Origin: Rhynchosporium graminicola
Lineage: Eukaryota > Ascomycota > Leotiomycetes > Helotiales > Ploettnerulaceae
Length of the DNA stretch: 64,000 nt
NCBI GenBank assembly: GCA_900074885.1
Contig: FJUW01000061.1
Span: forward strand, 51,999-115,998
Direction: 5' to 3'
In this document: piece after piece, positions 60,491 to 64,000 of the stretch
Position numbering within the stretch: the stretch's first letter is position 1
How the letters are laid out: each line of letters begins with the position of its first letter
Position numbers and translations under genes: made by a program
Notes under the pieces: model-generated
Databases searched by the model: none
Told to the model about the DNA's origin: nothing
What the model saw: only the letters and a program-made list of their open reading frames with translations

Positions 60491-60725
60491 TATGACGACT
60501 AGTCAGGTTTAGAGGTCTCTCCCTATTAGTGGAAACACTTACTGCTAAGCGAGATTATACGAGTAGAGTTTAGGGGCCCCTTTTCATATATATACTTCTA
60601 TTCTCTCTCTACTTCTTCACTCCTTAATTATAGATTCTCAAGTGATTCTTACTACTTCATATTCATAGTAATATAAGGTCTTATTATTCAGGTAGTTTTA
60701 AGACCTTTCTAGAGTAAGCGTCATA
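60491..60725 (+). repeat. Gypsy-1 5' LTR (copy 2)
   Basis: 235 bp, matching 9960-10194. Begins TATGACGACTAGTCAGG and ends GCGTCATA. It is less mutated than the copy-1 LTR at several TG/CA sites. Confidence 0.9.
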
Positions 60726-60779
60726 TTATCTATAACTCTTTTACCTACGTCTAAGAAGATAGTAAATATCTACTTATAT

Positions 60780-63700
60780 CATACCTCTGTGCCTAGAGCT
60801 ACTAAACGCAGGAGACTACGCTATATAGAAAAGGCCTATACTAAGTATAAACTTAAAGAATAGTACCTAAACCGAAGTAACCTAAGTCCGATAAATCGAC
60901 TACTAGTTCTCTAACTCCCTCTACCTCCTATTCTTCGGCGACTCGTAATACTTGCCGTAACTTACCTCTCTCTATAGTAAAGAGTACTCGCGACGATACC
61001 TCGTCCGAGTTAAGCTCCCTAACTCCTATTATAATTAACGAACTTACTAAGTCGCTAAACCTCCCCGATAATACCCCTATACTAATAGTAACTATAAGTA
61101 ACTTATAGGAAGACCGCGCTTACTAGCTATAAGAAGTAGAAAGGAAGCTCGCAGAGGAGAGATAATTAAACGCCGACCTATCTGCAGAACTACGCTAGTT
61201 ATAAGACGAGTTCCTAGAACTACGCTAATTAACTACTTAGAGCTCTACTAAGTCTATATCGTTTAATAACGTTTAATCGCGTATAATACTACTACTATTA
61301 ATTAAAGAAGATAACGCTACTCCTACGCCTAATAATCGTCGTCGAGAACAATCTACCGGAGGAATATCGTTAATATCATACGCTACGCGTATAGAGAAGA
61401 TACCGAACCTTCTAAATAAGCTCTCTAATAGAATCGACTACTCTCTAAAACTCTAGGAAGTATAGATACGTAACGCCCTCCGGCGCTACTCTAGCTACTT
61501 TATCGAAAAAGATAAATATAAAGATTAGTTACTTAACTAAACAAAAGGAATAGCTAGAACTTACCTAGAACACTTATTCTTAGAACTAGAATATAACGAA
61601 GAAGGCAGTATAATCGATTCACTTAATATAATCACTTAACTTATCTCTTTCTTATCTAATCTATACAACTAATAAACTATAAGAGCTAGCTACTCCGCGC
61701 TAAAGATAGATTATAAGTAGACCTTCTGGATATTCTACTACGAGTTTCGTACGCTAGCTCGTAAAGCTAGAGTAAATAATCAATCGACTCTGAAAATAGA
61801 CTTATAAGAGAAGCTACCTGCACGGCTACGGAAATAGCTCTTCTAATAGTACCGAACGTTAAGGATATTAGAAGAATACGTTAAGGCTATATAAGCTGAA
61901 GACTAAGGTTAATTCATTGAAAAGACCTACTATTCCGAGTCTTCGGCTAAGGCTAGCGCGACTCGGGAACGCCCTATAAATACCTCCTCCTAGCGCAATA
62001 GTACTAACTCCTCTTCTTATCCGCAAATTAGTCTTCCTACGCCCGAGAACACTAGTGTAACTAGTAAATAAGCACTATACTCTATACGAAACGATACGCC
62101 TCGTGCATAATCGCCAGCGAATACTCCTTATTACTTTACGCCTACTTTATATCTACGCTTATCGTCAGCTCGACCTAATACTCCGCATCGAATCAATACA
62201 ATTAACGCTAATAACGATATTTATAGCGAGCTAGAAGATAATAACGATAAAGAGACGTATAATAACGCCTAGGAGTATATTAAACCGCTAGCAAAAGACT
62301 ACGCCTAGGGAAAGACTCTTTCCTAAGTAGTATATAAGATATATAATATCTTAACCTTACGAAGCTTCTTAGTAGTTAATCGTTCATTACACGTGCTACT
62401 CTTACTAAGAATAGACTTTCGTATAAGCTACCCGCACTTCTCGATTCTGGAGCTAATAGATACTATTTTATTAATCGTTCTTTTCTTAAATCCCTTTCCT
62501 TCTTCTTAAAACCTTTAATTTACCCTCTGCTAAACGCAATTCCTATTAAAGGCTTAAATAGCGTTAATAGTAGTACTATTAGTTACTATACGATACTTAA
62601 TTTAATAGTAGATCGTCGCGTTCAGGTATTTACCCCCTTTCTTATCACTACTCTCGGAAACTATAGTATTATACTCGGAAGGACCTAGCTTTCGGAATAA
62701 TAAATACTCTTAGATACCTCTAAACAATAGATTATTTAGCTAATATATACTCCTCCTAGTAACGTTTATAGCTCTCCGATCGAGATTAAGGACTTACGTA
62801 AACACCGTACCTACTAGCGCTACTAATACGACGCTAACGAACGAAACGAACGCCTTAATTAGTTCTAGGAAGCGTACGAGTAATAGTAAAGTATAGCTAA
62901 CTCTCCTATCAATATTCGAGCTATTATTAACTCTATCTCTATTATTAAACGACTATTACTAGCTCGGAAGCGCACTTCTAAGGAGACTTATAGCTATAAA
63001 AACATCTAAAACTCTCCCCTAGAGAGTATTCTATAGGTAACTAACTCTCTATTACTATTACCGATTAGTTAGGACCGTTTCTCTAGCGTTTATACTACTT
63101 ATTATAGATACGATAAGCCTAAGTGTTTATTACCTAAAGAATAAGAATAGAGTAGTAAAGAGAAGTCTTTATACTCTAGAGAAGCTACTAATATACAGCC
63201 GAAGTGCGTACGATTTAGCGATATTATCGCTTATATCCCGCGTGAATCTCTACTTCAACTCTAATTAGAAGTCTCTACGTTAAAGACTTATATATAAGAC
63301 TACGCCTATGCAATTCATACTATAGACTAATAGTTACTCGGAATACTATCTCGCGACTTAATAGAAGCTACTTAAAGTATAAAAATAGCTAATAAAAAAT
63401 TTCGGAAGAAATAAAGATAACCTCGTATACTCAGACCTCTTCTAGAGCTTCTTACGCTAGAGATTTATACGATTAGTAGCCTAGCCTTCTATCTCTTATA
63501 TAAACGCTAGAAGTCTTCTAACAATAAGATCTTCTTTACTATCTTTTACAAGATAGATAAGCTTCTTAATAACTAAATCGCAGTTCAGTAACGCGATACT
63601 ACTATCGTATCTTTAACTATCGACCTTACGGAACGTTATAAAACCGCCTAATAATTTGCTATTAGCTTAAGCGAATTAGATTCAGAACTATAGATCCCTC

Positions 63701-64000
63701 ACGAGTATAGCTAATAAGCACACGTCTTTTCTAAGGAAGCTAGCGATATTCTCCCTTCTTATCGCTTATACGATCACCGAATTAAGCTTAAGGAAAGGGC
63801 CGAGAAGAACCTCAAATACTCCCCCTTATATAAGATATTAGCTAAAGAACTTAAAGTCGTTAAGGCGTATATTACTAATAACTTAGCTAAAGGTTTTATT
63901 AAACCTTCTTAAGTATTATACACTATACTTATTCTTTTTATTAAGAAAGCTAATAGAAGTCTAAGATTCTATATCGACTTTCGCGCACTTAATAACCTTA
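60780..64000 (+). pseudogene. Gypsy-1 copy 2 gag-protease-RT (start), RIP-inactivated
   Basis: Gag at about 61330-61920 reads ATRIEKIPNLLNKLSNRIDY, TYLEHLFLELEYNEEGS and FWIFYYEFRTLARKARVN, the retrotransposon-Gag capsid region. A Pro/Ser/Thr-rich stretch follows at 61940-62200. The aspartic protease is clear at about 62430: LPALLDSGANRYYFINRSFL, retaining the catalytic DSGA. RT begins at the end of the window with LRFYIDFRALNNL. Stops are at Gln/Trp positions. Some CA/TG survive here (for example around 61590-62160), so RIP is slightly milder than in copy 1. Confidence 0.88.

Larger units (their letters stand above)
60491..64000 (+). mobile_element. Gypsy-1 copy 2, 5' part, runs off the right edge
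   Basis: The 5' LTR at 60491-60725 is followed by gag, protease and the beginning of RT on the plus strand. From about 62950 it is colinear with copy 1 from 5177, reaching the RT motif at the window edge. It interrupts the 3' part of the Tad-like LINE. Confidence 0.92.

Overview
The window looks like a nuclear segment from a RIP-competent filamentous ascomycete (Pezizomycotina; a leotiomycete-like fungus is my guess, at low confidence). It alternates between two kinds of DNA. Islands of ordinary base composition (about 1-4.79 kb, 11.28-13.39 kb and 15.88-18.37 kb) hold the few host genes. Long AT-rich blocks have almost no CpA or TpG. In those blocks CAA, CAG and TGG codons have become TAA or TAG throughout, which is the signature of repeat-induced point mutation, and nearly all long reading frames are lost.

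Host genes. At the left edge is the N-terminal half of a CorA-like fungal protein on the minus strand, with an apparent frameshift. At 13.1-16.1 kb I assemble a four-exon minus-strand gene for a small cysteine-containing secreted protein of about 74 residues. Its first intron carries a complete 2,481-bp MULE transposon with 49-bp terminal inverted repeats and a perfect 8-bp target duplication. All three splice junctions keep the reading frame.

Transposon blocks. (1) 4.8-11.28 kb: the end of an hAT transposase and a truncated Ty3/Gypsy chromovirus (Gypsy-1) with its 3' LTR, bounded by GATTA-rich repeats. (2) 18.4-30.1 kb: a Helitron on the minus strand, split by Gypsy-A. The N-terminal part and the PIF1-type helicase remain, but the HUH Rep core between them is missing. 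(3) 30.2-60.5 kb: a Tad-like LINE holding a nest of insertions. A Copia element sits inside LINE ORF2 (TSD AAAAT), Gypsy-B sits inside the Copia just before its 3' LTR (TSD TATAA), and Gypsy-C sits inside Gypsy-B in opposite orientation (TSD ATAGA). A solo LTR is also inserted in the LINE (TSD AACAG). (4) 60.5 kb to the right edge: the 5' LTR, gag, protease and start of RT of a second Gypsy-1 copy, which also interrupts the LINE.

Gypsy-A, B and C are one 7.78-kb family. Besides gag-pol it carries a conserved reading frame of about 325 codons on the opposite strand, between the end of pol and the 3' LTR. This is the most interesting coding feature of the window.

Assembly. Three single n characters mark joins at 5175, 8170 and 50318. 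Two of them are followed by near-copies of the sequence just before (914 bp and about 2.91 kb). Removing one 2.91-kb copy restores Gypsy-B to 7,781 bp, so the joins are probably scaffold artefacts. All boundaries and translations were worked out by eye. Coordinates of coding relics are approximate; LTR, TIR and TSD coordinates were counted from the sequence.
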